Under the pieces are notes generated by a model. The model worked only from the letters and a program-made list of their open reading frames with translations. It was not told the origin of the DNA and did no database searches. Shown here piece after piece: positions 42,163 to 52,215 of a stretch of DNA of 64,000 nt (the first letter of the stretch is position 1; each line of letters starts with the position of its first letter). The DNA is from Pseudomonadota bacterium (lineage in GTDB: Bacteria; Bdellovibrionota; Bacteriovoracia; Bacteriovoracales; Bacteriovoracaceae): assembly GCA_027487515.1 (NCBI GenBank), contig JAIYDL010000015.1, positions 124,001-188,000 on the forward strand, given 5' to 3'. The position numbers and the translations under genes are program-made.

Positions 42163-43308
42163 CTACTGGAAGAGCTCGCGGACCCGCTCGAAGAAGCCCT
42201 TTGTCATCGGGTTCGACTGGTTCTGCTCAAGCTCCTGGAGTTGCTTAAACAGGTCACGCTGCTCTTTGCTGAGCTTCGCGGGAGTTTCGACGTGGATGGT
42301 GATGATCTGGTCTCCAAATCCGTAACCACCAAGCTTTGCGATGCCCTTGTTCCGGAGCTTCATCTTCTGGCCTGACTGAGTGCCATCTGGAATCTTCATC
42401 GAAACCCGACCGCCCAAGGTGGGGATCTCAACCTCCGTGCCCAGCGCTGCCTGAGAAAAGGTTATCGGAACCTCGCAGTGCACATCGTAGTCATCGCGCT
42501 TAAAGAATTCGTGGGGCTCGATGTGGATGAGAACGAACAGATCTCCTGCCGGACCTCCGTTAGAGCCGGCGTCTCCCTGGCCCGTGAGTTTCAGGCGCTG
42601 GCCCTCGTCGATCCCCGCTGGAACCTTCACGGAAAGTTTCTCGCGCTTCTTATTCCGGCCTCGCCCGGCACAGGTTTCACAGGCGTCCTTAATGATTTGC
42701 CCGGAGCCATGGCACTTGGGACAAGGCTGAGCGATGGTGAAGAAACCCTGCTGCCGGCGCACTTCTCCGTGGCCCTGGCACATGTCACAGGTCGTTGGGC
42801 CGGAGCCTTTCTTTGCACCGGTGCCGTGACAGGTCTCGCAACCGACGGAGCGAACGATCTGAATTTCCTTCTCGACCCCGAACGCTGCCTCTTCGAAGGT
42901 CGCGTACATCTCGGTCTGCAGGTCGTCTCCAGCGGTGGCCCGTGAGCGCCGACGGCCGCCACCAGCGCGGCCCCGCTGACCGCCCAGGATGTCGCCGAAG
43001 ATGTCCCCGAAAATATCTCCGAGATCTCCAAAATCTCCTGAGAATCCACCCTGGAATGGTCCGGCGCCGCCAGCGCCACCTTGTTCGGCGGCGTGGCCCA
43101 TGCGGTCGTACATCGCGCGTTTTTGATCATCGAGAAGAATGTCCGCAGCGTGGGAGGCTTCTTTGAACTTCGCCTCGGACTCTTTGTTCCCGGGATTCTT
43201 ATCCGGGTGATGCTGCATCGCTAGTTTCCGGTAAGCTTTCTTGATCTCGTCTTTTGATGCACCTTTGGCAACACCGAGGACTTCGTAGTAATCGCGTCTT
43301 TCGCTCAT
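42163..43308 (-). CDS. dnaJ: Chaperone DnaJ
   Basis: The product has 381 residues. The J-domain (1-70) carries the HPD motif, then a Gly/Phe-rich linker, four CXXCXGXG zinc repeats (near 145-210: CHGTGAK, CQGHGEV, CHGSGQI, CAGRGRN) and the substrate-binding C-terminal domains. It is the Hsp40 co-chaperone that delivers clients to DnaK and stimulates its ATPase. A hairpin between dnaK and dnaJ overlaps its GAGGGG ribosome site. Confidence 0.97.
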   Translation of the reverse strand: MSERRDYYEVLGVAKGASKDEIKKAYRKLAMQHHPDKNPGNKESEAKFKEASHAADILLDDQKRAMYDRMGHAAEQGGAGGAGPFQGGFSGDFGDLGDIFGDIFGDILGGQRGRAGGGRRRSRATAGDDLQTEMYATFEEAAFGVEKEIQIVRSVGCETCHGTGAKKGSGPTTCDMCQGHGEVRRQQGFFTIAQPCPKCHGSGQIIKDACETCAGRGRNKKREKLSVKVPAGIDEGQRLKLTGQGDAGSNGGPAGDLFVLIHIEPHEFFKRDDYDVHCEVPITFSQAALGTEVEIPTLGGRVSMKIPDGTQSGQKMKLRNKGIAKLGGYGFGDQIITIHVETPAKLSKEQRDLFKQLQELEQNQSNPMTKGFFERVRELFQ

Positions 43309-43317
43309 AATATATAA

Positions 43318-43343
43318 AGCCCCTCAGCGTCGGCGGAGGGGCT
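43318..43343 (-). promoter_or_regulatory. Hairpin covering the dnaJ ribosome-binding site
   Basis: An 8-bp perfect stem AGCCCCTC/GAGGGGCT (43318-43325 with 43336-43343) lies between dnaK and dnaJ. On the mRNA, GAGGGG, the only Shine-Dalgarno candidate, lies in the 3' arm and ends 11 bases before the dnaJ ATG. Only a mixed T/A tract (TTTATATATT) follows. It could attenuate the transcript or hide the ribosome site at low temperature. Confidence 0.5.
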
Positions 43344-43366
43344 CCCATTGAATTGGACTTAAAAAA

Positions 43367-45277
43367 TTAAACTTCCTTGTAGTCTGCGTCTACCACATCG
43401 TCTCCGTCGTCCTTCTTCTTCGAGGAATCCGACTCGGGCTGGGCACTCGCACCGGCACCGGCCTCAGCGCCGGCACCCTGATACATGAACTGGGCAAGGC
43501 TGTGAGCGACGTTCTGAAGTCGCTCAGTCGCTGCCTTAATTTCGTCCAGAGACTCGGACGTGAGTTTTGTTTTAGCTTCACTGATAGCTCCTTCAATTTC
43601 GGCTTTTTTGTCGGCCGGAACTTTATCGCCAGCGTCCTTGATGCCCTTTTCGGCAGCGAAGACGAGACTGTCGAGGTTGTTGCGCGCATCGACGACTTCC
43701 CGGCGTTTTTTATCCGAATCACGGTTCTTTTCGGCCTCGACCACCATCCGCTTGATCTCCTCTTCCGAGAGACCAGATCCGGAGGTGATCACGATGTTCT
43801 GCGACTTCCCGGTGGCCTTGTCCGTCGAGGTCACGTGGACGATGCCGTTGGCATCAATGTCGAACGCAACTTCGATCTGCGGCACTCCGCGCGGAGCCGG
43901 GGTGATCCCCGTCAGGTCGAAGCGCCCGAGGCTCTTGTTGTCGGCCGAGAATTCGCGCTCGCCTTGGAGCACGTGAATGGACACGGCCGGTTGGTTGTCG
44001 ACGGCGGTAGAGAAAACTTGGGATTTCTTCGTCGGGATCGTCGTGTTCTTCTCAATGATCTTGGTGAAGACACCACCGAGGGTTTCGATCCCCAGCGAGA
44101 GCGGGGTCACGTCAAGCAGGAGAACATCCTTCACGTCGCCACCGAGAACACCACCCTGAACCGCTGCACCAGCTGCAACGACTTCGTCTGGGTTCACGCC
44201 GCGGTGGGGTTCCTTGGCGAAGATTTCTTTCACTTTCTGCTGAACGATCGGAGTCCGGGTCGCTCCACCGACGAGGATCACATCGTGGATCTCGTTGAGG
44301 GCAAAACCAGAGTCCTTGATGGCGGTCTTGCACGGGGCCACAAGCTTTTCGATCAGGTCGGCGATCAGCGACTCGAACTTCGCCCGCGAGAGGTTTAAGT
44401 TCAGGTGCTTCGGTCCGCTCGCGTCCATGGTGATGAACGGAAGGTTGATGTCAGTCTGGGTGACACTGGAGAGCTCGTGCTTGGCCTTCTCGGCCGCTTC
44501 CTTCAAGCGCTGGAGCGCCATCTTGTCGTTCCGGAGGTCAAGGTTGGTCTCTTTCTTAAACTCGTCGGCCATCCAGTTGATGATCCGGTAATCGAAGTCC
44601 TCCCCACCGAGGAACGTGTCCCCGTTGGTGGCCTTCACTTCGAACACACCGTCGGCAGTGATTTCGAGGATCGACACGTCGAAGGTACCGCCGCCGAGGT
44701 CGAAGACAGCGATGTTCTTATCTTTCTTAATGTCCTGCCCGTACGCGAGTGCGGCCGCCGTCGGCTCGTTGATGATTCGCTTCACGTCCAGGCCCGCGAT
44801 CCGGCCCGCGTCTTTAGTCGCCTGTCTCTGGGCATCGTTGAAGTACGCAGGGACAGTGATGACGGCTTCGGTGACCGCGTGTCCGAGGTAATCCTCAGCG
44901 GACTTCTTCATCTTCTCGAGGATCTTGGCCGAGATCTCCTGCGGCGAGTACTCCTTGCCGTCGACCTTGACCCAGGCGTCGCCGTTTTTATTTGCGAAAA
45001 TTTCGAACGGAGCGACGCGCTTGAAGTGCTCCACTTCTTTGTCCGTGAACTTCCGGCCGATGAGGCGCTTGATCCCGAAGAGAGTCTTGTTCGGGTTCGT
45101 CACTGCCTGGCGCTTCGCCACCTGGCCGACGAGGTTCTCGCCGTTGTTTGCGAAACCGATGATCGACGGAGTTGTGTTATGTCCCTCCGCATTCGGAACG
45201 ATCTTGTACGCTCCATTTTCCATCACGGCCACGCACGAGTTCGTGGTGCCTAAGTCAATTCCGATGATCTTTCCCAT
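43367..45277 (-). CDS. dnaK: Chaperone DnaK (Hsp70)
   Basis: The product has 636 residues. The ATPase domain starts [22 protein letters not shown] and includes [26 protein letters not shown] ends are typical. The substrate-binding domain runs from about 390 to 500 and the lid to 600. DnaK is the main Hsp70, working with DnaJ and GrpE. The order grpE-dnaK-dnaJ is usual. No CIRCE element or HrcA gene is in the window. Confidence 0.98.
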   Translation of the reverse strand: MGKIIGIDLGTTNSCVAVMENGAYKIVPNAEGHNTTPSIIGFANNGENLVGQVAKRQAVTNPNKTLFGIKRLIGRKFTDKEVEHFKRVAPFEIFANKNGDAWVKVDGKEYSPQEISAKILEKMKKSAEDYLGHAVTEAVITVPAYFNDAQRQATKDAGRIAGLDVKRIINEPTAAALAYGQDIKKDKNIAVFDLGGGTFDVSILEITADGVFEVKATNGDTFLGGEDFDYRIINWMADEFKKETNLDLRNDKMALQRLKEAAEKAKHELSSVTQTDINLPFITMDASGPKHLNLNLSRAKFESLIADLIEKLVAPCKTAIKDSGFALNEIHDVILVGGATRTPIVQQKVKEIFAKEPHRGVNPDEVVAAGAAVQGGVLGGDVKDVLLLDVTPLSLGIETLGGVFTKIIEKNTTIPTKKSQVFSTAVDNQPAVSIHVLQGEREFSADNKSLGRFDLTGITPAPRGVPQIEVAFDIDANGIVHVTSTDKATGKSQNIVITSGSGLSEEEIKRMVVEAEKNRDSDKKRREVVDARNNLDSLVFAAEKGIKDAGDKVPADKKAEIEGAISEAKTKLTSESLDEIKAATERLQNVAHSLAQFMYQGAGAEAGAGASAQPESDSSKKKDDGDDVVDADYKEV

Positions 45278-45310
45278 ATAAATCTCCTTATGATTTTTTA
45301 CTTCTGTCTC

Positions 45311-45853
45311 TTACTGTTTATCACTCGCGACGACGACCTTCGCGGCCCGGAGCAGGCGCCCGTTCAGGCTGTAGCCTTTCTGGAACTCTTTCACGACGTG
45401 GTTCGGCTTCGCACCTTCGACGTACTCCTGGGCCATGGCTTCGTGGAGGTGCGGATCGAATTCTTTTCCGACCGAGGCCACCAGCGTGAGACCGTGCTTC
45501 CCTAGCGTATCAATGAACTGCTTGGTCACCATGTCCATTCCGACGACGATGTTCTTAATCTTCGGGTCCTGATCGTGCTTGAGCATCTCGGTTGTTCGCT
45601 CGAAGTTGTCCACCACCTGGAGGAGGTCCGACAGAACGCGCTCGTTCCCATATTTCACGAGGTTTTCACGCTCGCGCTCAACGCGTTTTTTGAAGTTATC
45701 CATTTCCGCCGCAAGGTAGTAGTACTTGGCCTTGAAATCGACCTCTTCTTTTTTTGACTCAGAGTGAGTTTGAGCGTCCTCGCCCGCGGGACCCGTCGCC
45801 GTCTGCTCTTCCTTCATTTCTTCTGGTTTATCGTTCATGTTTTCATTTTCCAT
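45311..45853 (-). CDS. grpE: Nucleotide exchange factor GrpE
   Basis: The product has 180 residues. An acidic N-terminus of about 40 residues is followed by the coiled coil (YYYLAAEMDNFKKRVERERENLVKYGNERVL) and a C-terminal beta domain ending GYSLNGRLLRAAKVVVA. GrpE releases ADP from DnaK. An in-frame ATG 15 bases later (45838) is an alternative start. It is the first gene of the grpE-dnaK-dnaJ run; a TTGACA box lies upstream, with no clear -10. Confidence 0.96.
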   Translation of the reverse strand: MENENMNDKPEEMKEEQTATGPAGEDAQTHSESKKEEVDFKAKYYYLAAEMDNFKKRVERERENLVKYGNERVLSDLLQVVDNFERTTEMLKHDQDPKIKNIVVGMDMVTKQFIDTLGKHGLTLVASVGKEFDPHLHEAMAQEYVEGAKPNHVVKEFQKGYSLNGRLLRAAKVVVASDKQ

Positions 45854-45978
45854 TTCGTGCTCTCAGGTCATTAAGTGATGCTTGTAAGATGGTGTCAGGG
45901 GAACCAGTGTCAATGTTTGGGCGATAAAAAAACAGAAACTATTCTCGACATGCGTTAGCTTCTTGGCTTTAATTACAG

Positions 45979-47088
45979 TTACTTATGTCTGTTTGCGAGC
46001 GCCTCATGCCTAAAAAGGTCATCCATGAGAGAGTCCAGCATCACAAAACCTCGAGAGGTCAGTTTTAACCTGTCGCCGTCCCGGGTGGCGTAACCCTGTG
46101 TCTGCCAACTGTTGTAAACTCCAGAGAGCTCGCTGTTAAACTTGAGCCCATCAGAGGTCCGGAGCCCGAGATAGGTTTGCTCCAAGGCAAGCTCAGAGGC
46201 TGTCAACTGCTCAACTTCTACGTCGGCCTTGGTGACCTTCCATTTGTAGCGAAGTGCCTTCGTCTCCGTCGCAAGGTAGCCCGTCCCGGTTGGGCCCAGG
46301 GCCGCGACATTTTCACCCCGCCAGTAGCGAAGGTTATGCTTTGATTCAAAGCCGGGGAGCGCAAAATTCGAAACCTCGTAGTGGTGAAACCCCAACCCCC
46401 GGAGGTAGTCACTGACGAAGAGATACTCTTCGCGGACGTAGTCATCGTCCGGCATCGCCTGAGCATGGGGGTACTTTGACCGGGCATTGAGAATGTACAG
46501 ACTCATGTGCTTTGGGGAGAACTCTAGAAGCCGGTCGAGCTCCGCCTTGATGTTTCGGCCCCGCGCTTTGGAGAACGGAACACCGAGGAGGAAATCGAGG
46601 GAGAAGTTCCAGTGTCTCCGCTGGAGTTCACCCAGGAGATCGAAACTCTGCTCTAAGCTGTGGGAGCGATCGAGGATCTTAAGAAAGGCAGGGTCAAGAG
46701 ACTGAGTCCCCACAGAAATCCGAGTGACCCCGACGCCCTGCCAAGCCTCGAGGAGCGCCGGAGTCCAGGTCCCTGGATCGACTTCCATGGTGAACTCCCG
46801 CTCCTCGGCGAGTGGCCCCGGGAGAATGCGATCGCGGAAGAAGGCCGCACCGTCCACGCCCCACAGAGAGGGAGTGCCTCCTCCGAGGTAGATGGTCTCG
46901 AGTGGTGCCCAGGCGAACTCCGCGTCCGCGAGGAGCTGTTCATGCCGGAGCACTGATGCTTCGAGAAACTGATGAAACTTCTCAATCTGAAGATCTGGGG
47001 CATCGAATTTTTGCTTGTAGAAATCGCAGTAGTTGCAAAGGTGCCGACAGAAAGGGACATGCACGTAGAGGCTTGACACCCGAGTCAT
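45979..47088 (-). CDS. hemW: HemW-like radical SAM haem chaperone
   Basis: The product has 369 residues from ATG 47088 (AAGGAAA upstream). The N-terminus YVHVPFCRHLCNYCDFY has C-x3-C-x2-C, and YLGGGTPSLW and LDFLLGVPFSK follow, all marks of HemW, a relative of coproporphyrinogen III oxidase HemN. It binds haem and is thought to load it onto other proteins. The residues that mark true HemN oxidase were not checked. Upstream of grpE on the same strand. Confidence 0.9.
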   Translation of the reverse strand: MTRVSSLYVHVPFCRHLCNYCDFYKQKFDAPDLQIEKFHQFLEASVLRHEQLLADAEFAWAPLETIYLGGGTPSLWGVDGAAFFRDRILPGPLAEEREFTMEVDPGTWTPALLEAWQGVGVTRISVGTQSLDPAFLKILDRSHSLEQSFDLLGELQRRHWNFSLDFLLGVPFSKARGRNIKAELDRLLEFSPKHMSLYILNARSKYPHAQAMPDDDYVREEYLFVSDYLRGLGFHHYEVSNFALPGFESKHNLRYWRGENVAALGPTGTGYLATETKALRYKWKVTKADVEVEQLTASELALEQTYLGLRTSDGLKFNSELSGVYNSWQTQGYATRDGDRLKLTSRGFVMLDSLMDDLFRHEALANRHK

Positions 47089-47169
47089 CAGATAAAATTT
47101 CCTTTATAAATCAGTAAGGCTAAAGAGATAATGGGAGTAATCTTTTACGATGACTCACCTAAGGAATCC

Positions 47170-49728
47170 ATGAAAATCGATCAAGTCAAGCTAGATAACA
47201 AACTCCAGACTCTCTTCATCCACTCTCCGGGTTGCTCCGCCGGAACAGTGCAGGTCTGGTTCCGCGCCGGCTCGGCTCTTGAGGAGAAGGACAACCAGGG
47301 CATCGCTCACTTCCTTGAGCACATGTTTTTCAAGGGGACGCCGACTCGACCAGGGCCTCAACTCGCCCACGACATCGAGTCCTACGGGGGAGAGGTGAAC
47401 GCCTTCACTTCCTTCGACTACACCTGTTACTACATTAATACTCCGAGCCTCTTCCTCGACAAGTCTGTGGACATCCTCCTCGACATGGTCGCAAACCCTC
47501 TCTTCATCGACGACGACATCCCCGCTGAGCGCCAGGTCGTGTTCGAAGAATACCGCCGCGCCCTCGACAATCCTTCGCAGTTTAACTTCATCAAACTTCA
47601 GGACTCGACGTTCACCGGCGGATACAAGCACCCGATCCTTGGCCGCGAGGACACGATCCTGAACTTCTCTCGACAGCAGATCAAGTCCTTCCGAGAAAGT
47701 TACTACAACCTTGAGAACGCCCTCTTCGTGGTCGCCGGAGATCTCAAGAACCGTGAGGCCCTCGAGGCGAAGATCAATTCGTTCCGCTTGCCGCAGGGAA
47801 AGAAGTCCGACTTCGGTCCTTTCGTGGTCAACCCAGACCCCTCCGTCAACGTGCATGAGAAAGACATCCGGCAAGCAACGCTCACGCTCTGCCTCCAGTC
47901 GCCGGAGTACCTTGGCCCGACGGCCGCGGGCCAGGACCTTGCGATCAACTGCCTCGCCCACGGGGAGACCTCTCGGTTTTACCAGGCCCTGGTAGCGAAG
48001 ACCTCACTGTGCAACGGCGTCGCAGGGTCGAGCATGTACTTCGCCCACGGAGGAGTGCACATGCTCAAGATGAGCTTTCCGGTGGAAAATCTCCCGAAGG
48101 TTTCTCGGCTCTTCATGGAGACTCTCCGAGAGTGCCTCGAGCACGGGTTTAAATCCGACGAACTCACCAAGATCAAGAACCAGTACATCTCCTCAAAGAT
48201 CTACGAACGAGAATCCATCGAATCCTTCGCCTTTAGTCTCGGGCACGGCTTCGCGCAATCCGGAAACATCCACTGCGAAGACGATTTCATCGAGCGGATC
48301 CGAACCGCAGGCATTGACGACGTCCAACGGGGCCTCGGCGAGATCTTCACTCGGCCGTCGCACTTCACGCTCCAGGTCCCGAAGGGGACGAAGACCGCTC
48401 CCCTTACCCGGGAACTCAAGCGCTGGCAGAAGGAGCTCAAGGCCAGCGTATCGAAGGCGAAGCGCCCGGCCACTCGGGCCCCCATCGGAACCTCGTCCCA
48501 TGACCCCGCGGTCGTCGTCACGGAACTCAAACCTGGGATCACTCTGGTGTACCGGCAGAACAAGCTGACTCCGACCTTCGTCATGCACGCCTACATGAAA
48601 GGGGGGCAAAGCTTCGAGACCCCCAAGACCGCCGGGGTTCACCACCTGCTTGGCCGACTCCTCACGTACGGATACAAAGGGACCGGATACGCGAAGCTCA
48701 AGACGGAGCTCGAATCACTCTCTTCCTCGCTGAACGGGTTCTCGGGGAAAAATGCCTACGGCCTTACCCTTCACGGGCAGACCAAGGACTTCGATAAGCT
48801 TAGCGCGCATTTCTTCGGAACTCTCCTTCACCCAGAGGTTCCGACGAAATTCTTTGCCCACGAAAGGAAAGTGATCCTCCGGGCACTGGATAATCAGAAG
48901 GAAGACCCAACGAAGCAAGCGTTCAAGGCCTTCTACCGCCTCGTCTTTAATGAGCACGCCTACGCCATGGATCTGGCCGGTACACCGGCCACTCTGAAAA
49001 CGTTTACGCCGGCCGGACTAAAAAAACTCCACAACGCTCACCTGAAGAATTCTCACCTCGTGGTGACCTACTGCGGAGACCTGGACTTCTCCGTGGTCCA
49101 GAACGAACTCCAGGACCTCCTCGCGCCACTCCCCTCAAGGAAAGTAGCAAAACGGGCCGCGAAGAAACCCAAGAGTCTCCGCGGGCGCGCCGAACACCTG
49201 GAGTTTAAACGGGAGCAAACGCAGATCATCATCGGAGCTCCTGCCTATCCCATCGGCACCAATGAAGAGCTCTACCTGAAGATGATCACGGCCCACCTCT
49301 CGGGCCAGAGCTCGGAGCTCTTCGTTGAGGTTCGAGACCGCCAGGGGTTGTGCTACTCCGTTTCCCCAGTCCACGTGTCGGCGCTCGAGGCCGGATGCTG
49401 GGCGATCTACATCGGCGCGGGCCATGACAAAACGGAAGCCGCGGTTGCTGCGATCACTCGAATTCTCAATGCCCTGCGCGACGAGGGAATTAAAAAAGAA
49501 GAATTCGAACGGATCAAAACCATGATCGACGGTCAAAACCTCTTGGGGATTCAAACCAACGAGGACTATGCTCAGTTCTATTCGATCCCGGTCCTCCACG
49601 GCCTTGGTCTGGACTATCCGCACCGGAACAATGATGCGATCAGGTCGGCCAGCTACGAAGACTTCCAAAAGTTCCTTCGGAAGTTTTTCGGGGCCAGGTG
49701 GAACATCGTGAAGGCGGGGCCTCGCTGA
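47170..49728 (+). CDS. M16 zinc peptidase with active and degenerate halves
   Basis: The product has 852 residues from ATG 47170 (AAGGA just upstream). The N-terminal half has the inverted zinc motif HFLEH (H47, E50, H51) and a downstream segment VNAFTSFDYTCYYI. The C-terminal half repeats the fold, but at the matching site reads HHLLG, lacking the Glu and second His, so only one half is catalytic. This fits the pitrilysin-like or mitochondrial processing peptidase plan in a single chain. No signal peptide, so probably cytoplasmic peptide clearance. Confidence 0.9.
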   Translation: MKIDQVKLDNKLQTLFIHSPGCSAGTVQVWFRAGSALEEKDNQGIAHFLEHMFFKGTPTRPGPQLAHDIESYGGEVNAFTSFDYTCYYINTPSLFLDKSVDILLDMVANPLFIDDDIPAERQVVFEEYRRALDNPSQFNFIKLQDSTFTGGYKHPILGREDTILNFSRQQIKSFRESYYNLENALFVVAGDLKNREALEAKINSFRLPQGKKSDFGPFVVNPDPSVNVHEKDIRQATLTLCLQSPEYLGPTAAGQDLAINCLAHGETSRFYQALVAKTSLCNGVAGSSMYFAHGGVHMLKMSFPVENLPKVSRLFMETLRECLEHGFKSDELTKIKNQYISSKIYERESIESFAFSLGHGFAQSGNIHCEDDFIERIRTAGIDDVQRGLGEIFTRPSHFTLQVPKGTKTAPLTRELKRWQKELKASVSKAKRPATRAPIGTSSHDPAVVVTELKPGITLVYRQNKLTPTFVMHAYMKGGQSFETPKTAGVHHLLGRLLTYGYKGTGYAKLKTELESLSSSLNGFSGKNAYGLTLHGQTKDFDKLSAHFFGTLLHPEVPTKFFAHERKVILRALDNQKEDPTKQAFKAFYRLVFNEHAYAMDLAGTPATLKTFTPAGLKKLHNAHLKNSHLVVTYCGDLDFSVVQNELQDLLAPLPSRKVAKRAAKKPKSLRGRAEHLEFKREQTQIIIGAPAYPIGTNEELYLKMITAHLSGQSSELFVEVRDRQGLCYSVSPVHVSALEAGCWAIYIGAGHDKTEAAVAAITRILNALRDEGIKKEEFERIKTMIDGQNLLGIQTNEDYAQFYSIPVLHGLGLDYPHRNNDAIRSASYEDFQKFLRKFFGARWNIVKAGPR

Positions 49729-49732
49729 AGAC

Positions 49733-50218
49733 CTAGCCAGCGGAGAGGGATTTCCGGATCCGGTTATACTTTAATCGGAAAAGATTAATCATCTTCAGCT
49801 GCTTCTGAACGATATCGGGATCTTTCTCTTGCGCCAGTTTCTGAAGGCGCATTCCGATCTCGATCCAGATTGGGACGGAATCGAGGAAGGACTCGGGATC
49901 GAGAGGCTTCAGCATGTAATCCAGGGCCCCGAGCCGCATCGCCTCGGTGATCTTGGCCGTGTCGTCGTGGGCCGTCAGTAGAACTACGGCACAGGGAATG
50001 CCACGAGACCGGATATCAGAAAGGAACTCGAGCCCACTTTTCCCGGGCATCGAAATGTCGGACACAATCAGAGGAGGGACGTGCTGCTCGAGGATAACCG
50101 CCGCACGATCAGGGTTCGTCGCACCAACCACGCGGTACCCTTTCATTTGCAGAAAGGAACACATGAAATCTAAAAGGTGCTCTTCGTCTTCGAGGACAAG
50201 AATTTCCGGTGCAATCAT
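49733..50218 (-). CDS. Single-domain response regulator with short helical tail
   Basis: The product has 161 residues. A receiver domain (1-120) has D11 as acidic pocket residue, D54 in IVSDISMPGKSGLEFL, T82 in LLTAHDD and K104 in MLKPLD. About 40 helical residues follow. There is no output domain, so it acts through protein contact. It has its own GGAGACC ribosome site. The kinase is not identified; its stop lies 4 bases from that of the M16 peptidase. Confidence 0.88.
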   Translation of the reverse strand: MIAPEILVLEDEEHLLDFMCSFLQMKGYRVVGATNPDRAAVILEQHVPPLIVSDISMPGKSGLEFLSDIRSRGIPCAVVLLTAHDDTAKITEAMRLGALDYMLKPLDPESFLDSVPIWIEIGMRLQKLAQEKDPDIVQKQLKMINLFRLKYNRIRKSLSAG

Positions 50219-50277
50219 ATGGTCTCCATGAAATTCTTATCGGCAGAGGGGCTAATTTAGTGAGTGAAAAGATAAGT

Positions 50278-50877
50278 CTAGGAAACTTTTCGGGTACCCG
50301 ACGAAACGACTCCACTTACTAAGAGTTCCTGATCCGTCACCGGTTCATCGTGCAGCACCTTCTGAAAGATCAGATTTTTTTCAAAGCCGCGTTCTCGGGA
50401 GGCGAGGAGCATGAGAAGGGTCGTGAGGGAGCCGAAGCAGGTCGACACCATCCCGTAAAAATCCGGGATATCAAGAAACTTGGGCGTGACCGAGTTCAAG
50501 TGAGCGTAGGCCATCTTCCCAATCTGAGAGTAGTACTGTGTGTCGACGATCTTCTTGTTCACTGATTCGGAGAAAAAGCCACAGATCAGCAGTGACATGT
50601 CTCCGACTTCTTTGAACACTCGCTTCTGCACTTCTCGGTTCTGCTGGGTCGCCTCCAGGAGCTTGATCCCAAGGATCTTTTCTCGCAGTTTCCCTTCGGA
50701 TGATTCGAAGTACGTTTCAGAGAGGGCAAACTTGTCGAGGACGTCGCTGGAGTAGAAAATGATGGACTCCGGAACGGGGCAGAGAGATTTCTTGTTAAGC
50801 TCGGAGAGACCTTCGTAGAAAAACCCCTTCAGGTTCGTCGATAGGATGATCTTTTTCTCTCCGGTATCATTTGGCAT
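50278..50877 (-). CDS. Unknown cytoplasmic protein
   Basis: The product has 199 residues with no signal peptide or membrane segment. Mostly helical by composition, with a Cys-containing middle (SLLICGFFSESVNKKI) and hydrophobic segment FGSLTTLLMLLAS near 150. I recognise no family. It lies 59 bases upstream of the response regulator gene on the same strand and may be in one unit with it. Confidence 0.6.
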   Translation of the reverse strand: MPNDTGEKKIILSTNLKGFFYEGLSELNKKSLCPVPESIIFYSSDVLDKFALSETYFESSEGKLREKILGIKLLEATQQNREVQKRVFKEVGDMSLLICGFFSESVNKKIVDTQYYSQIGKMAYAHLNSVTPKFLDIPDFYGMVSTCFGSLTTLLMLLASRERGFEKNLIFQKVLHDEPVTDQELLVSGVVSSGTRKVS

Positions 50878-50977
50878 AAACTCTACCCCCAGTCTATTTT
50901 AGCATAGCCCAAAGACCCCCCCGGTCTGCCTGTGGAATTTTTTTCCTCGTCCTGTAAATCCATGAAATAATGAGGCC

Positions 50978-51709
50978 ATGAAAAGACTCCGGATTGTTTT
51001 TGCTACTACCTTGCTGATCTTTGCCTTGCCCACGTGGCGCATTCTGGATTTGCTTGCAATCGGGAGTCCCCTGGAACTTCCGGTGGCAGGCGCCCTCGTT
51101 CTGTGGTTTTCACTGTTCTTACTCCTGCCGCTGAAGCTCTTCCTTCAGAAACTCCCCGTCCCAGTCCTCGGGGCCCTCGCCCTAAGCTTCGCTGTGGGCG
51201 CATGGTATAGTGGCCCACTCTCGAAGATGGCTTCGCGAGATCCTGAGTTAAACCACTGTGGGCCTCTCACCTACAGTGGGAGCTTCTATCCGATCCGAGG
51301 GTTCCTCACCGAGGCCCATCAGGATGACCTTGATGCCCGAAACCAGCTTTGCTGGGTCCGAAAACTCATCGCGCGAGTCCCTGGGCGCTTCGACGAAGAG
51401 GCGGAAGTGGAGTTCTACACAAAACTCATCCGCGACCGGCTACTTAAACCAGAGCTCAAGTACCGAGTGAGCTTACCGCTCATTGCCTTGCTCTACTTTC
51501 GAATCCACGGCGCCGGCGGAAACGCCTCGAGCGCGAAAGAGCTCTACGACTCCCTCCACTTCTGGATCACTCAGTACACCGAAGAAATCCAAGGCCGGAG
51601 CTACTCGGCCTGGAACTGGCCGCACTCGGACTACATCCAGTGGGAGTACGGTCTCGTCGAACGGAACTGGCAGAAGTTGATTGAGGGAATCACCGTCGAA
51701 TCCAACTGA
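50978..51709 (+). CDS. Membrane protein of unknown function
   Basis: The product has 243 residues. Three membrane helices lie in the first about 80 residues (about 8-28, 32-52, 61-78), followed by a soluble domain of about 160 residues with Trp- and Tyr-rich ends. I recognise no family. It stands alone, convergent with the carboxylase operon. Confidence 0.65.
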   Translation: MKRLRIVFATTLLIFALPTWRILDLLAIGSPLELPVAGALVLWFSLFLLLPLKLFLQKLPVPVLGALALSFAVGAWYSGPLSKMASRDPELNHCGPLTYSGSFYPIRGFLTEAHQDDLDARNQLCWVRKLIARVPGRFDEEAEVEFYTKLIRDRLLKPELKYRVSLPLIALLYFRIHGAGGNASSAKELYDSLHFWITQYTEEIQGRSYSAWNWPHSDYIQWEYGLVERNWQKLIEGITVESN

Positions 51710-51735
51710 TTTAAATTCTCAAACCAGTGGCGCGC

Positions 51736-52215
51736 CTAGGACTCGATTTCAACCATGAGGAATCCCGCCTCGAGCGCCTGCCCCTCACGAACGTTAACAG
51801 ACTTCACGAGCCCGTCGGCACCGGCCTTGATCTCATTCTCCATTTTCATGGCCTCGAGGATCAGGACAGTCTCCCCCTTCATCACCGTGTCGCCCTCCTT
51901 CTTCAGAAGCTTCACCACCTTGCCAGGCATCTGCGTGACGAGGGCACCCGCTCCGCCCTTGTTTAGGCCCGACGGCTTAAACCCACGGTAGACCTTGTAC
52001 ATCTCGGAATTCGAAACGAGGACTTCGTTCACACCGAGCGCCGAGAGTTTCTTCCAGGCAATGCCGTCAAAAGAATAGAAGTGCTTTCCGGCCAGCCTCC
52101 GGAGCTGGAGCCGGGTCTTCTTTCCCTCATGGATAAACTCCATCACCGACCCGGGGTGGACTTCGACGTCGAGGCTAAACTCCTCCATGTCTTGATTGAT
52201 AAAGTAGTACCTCAT
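51736..52215 (-). CDS. Biotin carboxyl carrier subunit
   Basis: The product has 159 residues. The biotinyl domain is in the last about 70, with EAMKMENE and K124 as the biotinylation site. The N-terminal part is the linker and recognition region of an acyl-CoA carboxylase alpha-type tail made as a separate chain. The start overlaps the accC-like stop by 4 bases. BirA (26054-26722) would attach the biotin. Confidence 0.9.
   Translation of the reverse strand: MRYYFINQDMEEFSLDVEVHPGSVMEFIHEGKKTRLQLRRLAGKHFYSFDGIAWKKLSALGVNEVLVSNSEMYKVYRGFKPSGLNKGGAGALVTQMPGKVVKLLKKEGDTVMKGETVLILEAMKMENEIKAGADGLVKSVNVREGQALEAGFLMVEIES

Noticed and set aside
45854..45978. CIRCE or sigma-32 site before grpE
   Set aside because: No TTAGCACTC-N9-GAGTGCTAA repeat and no good heat-shock boxes; only a TTGACA without a proper -10.
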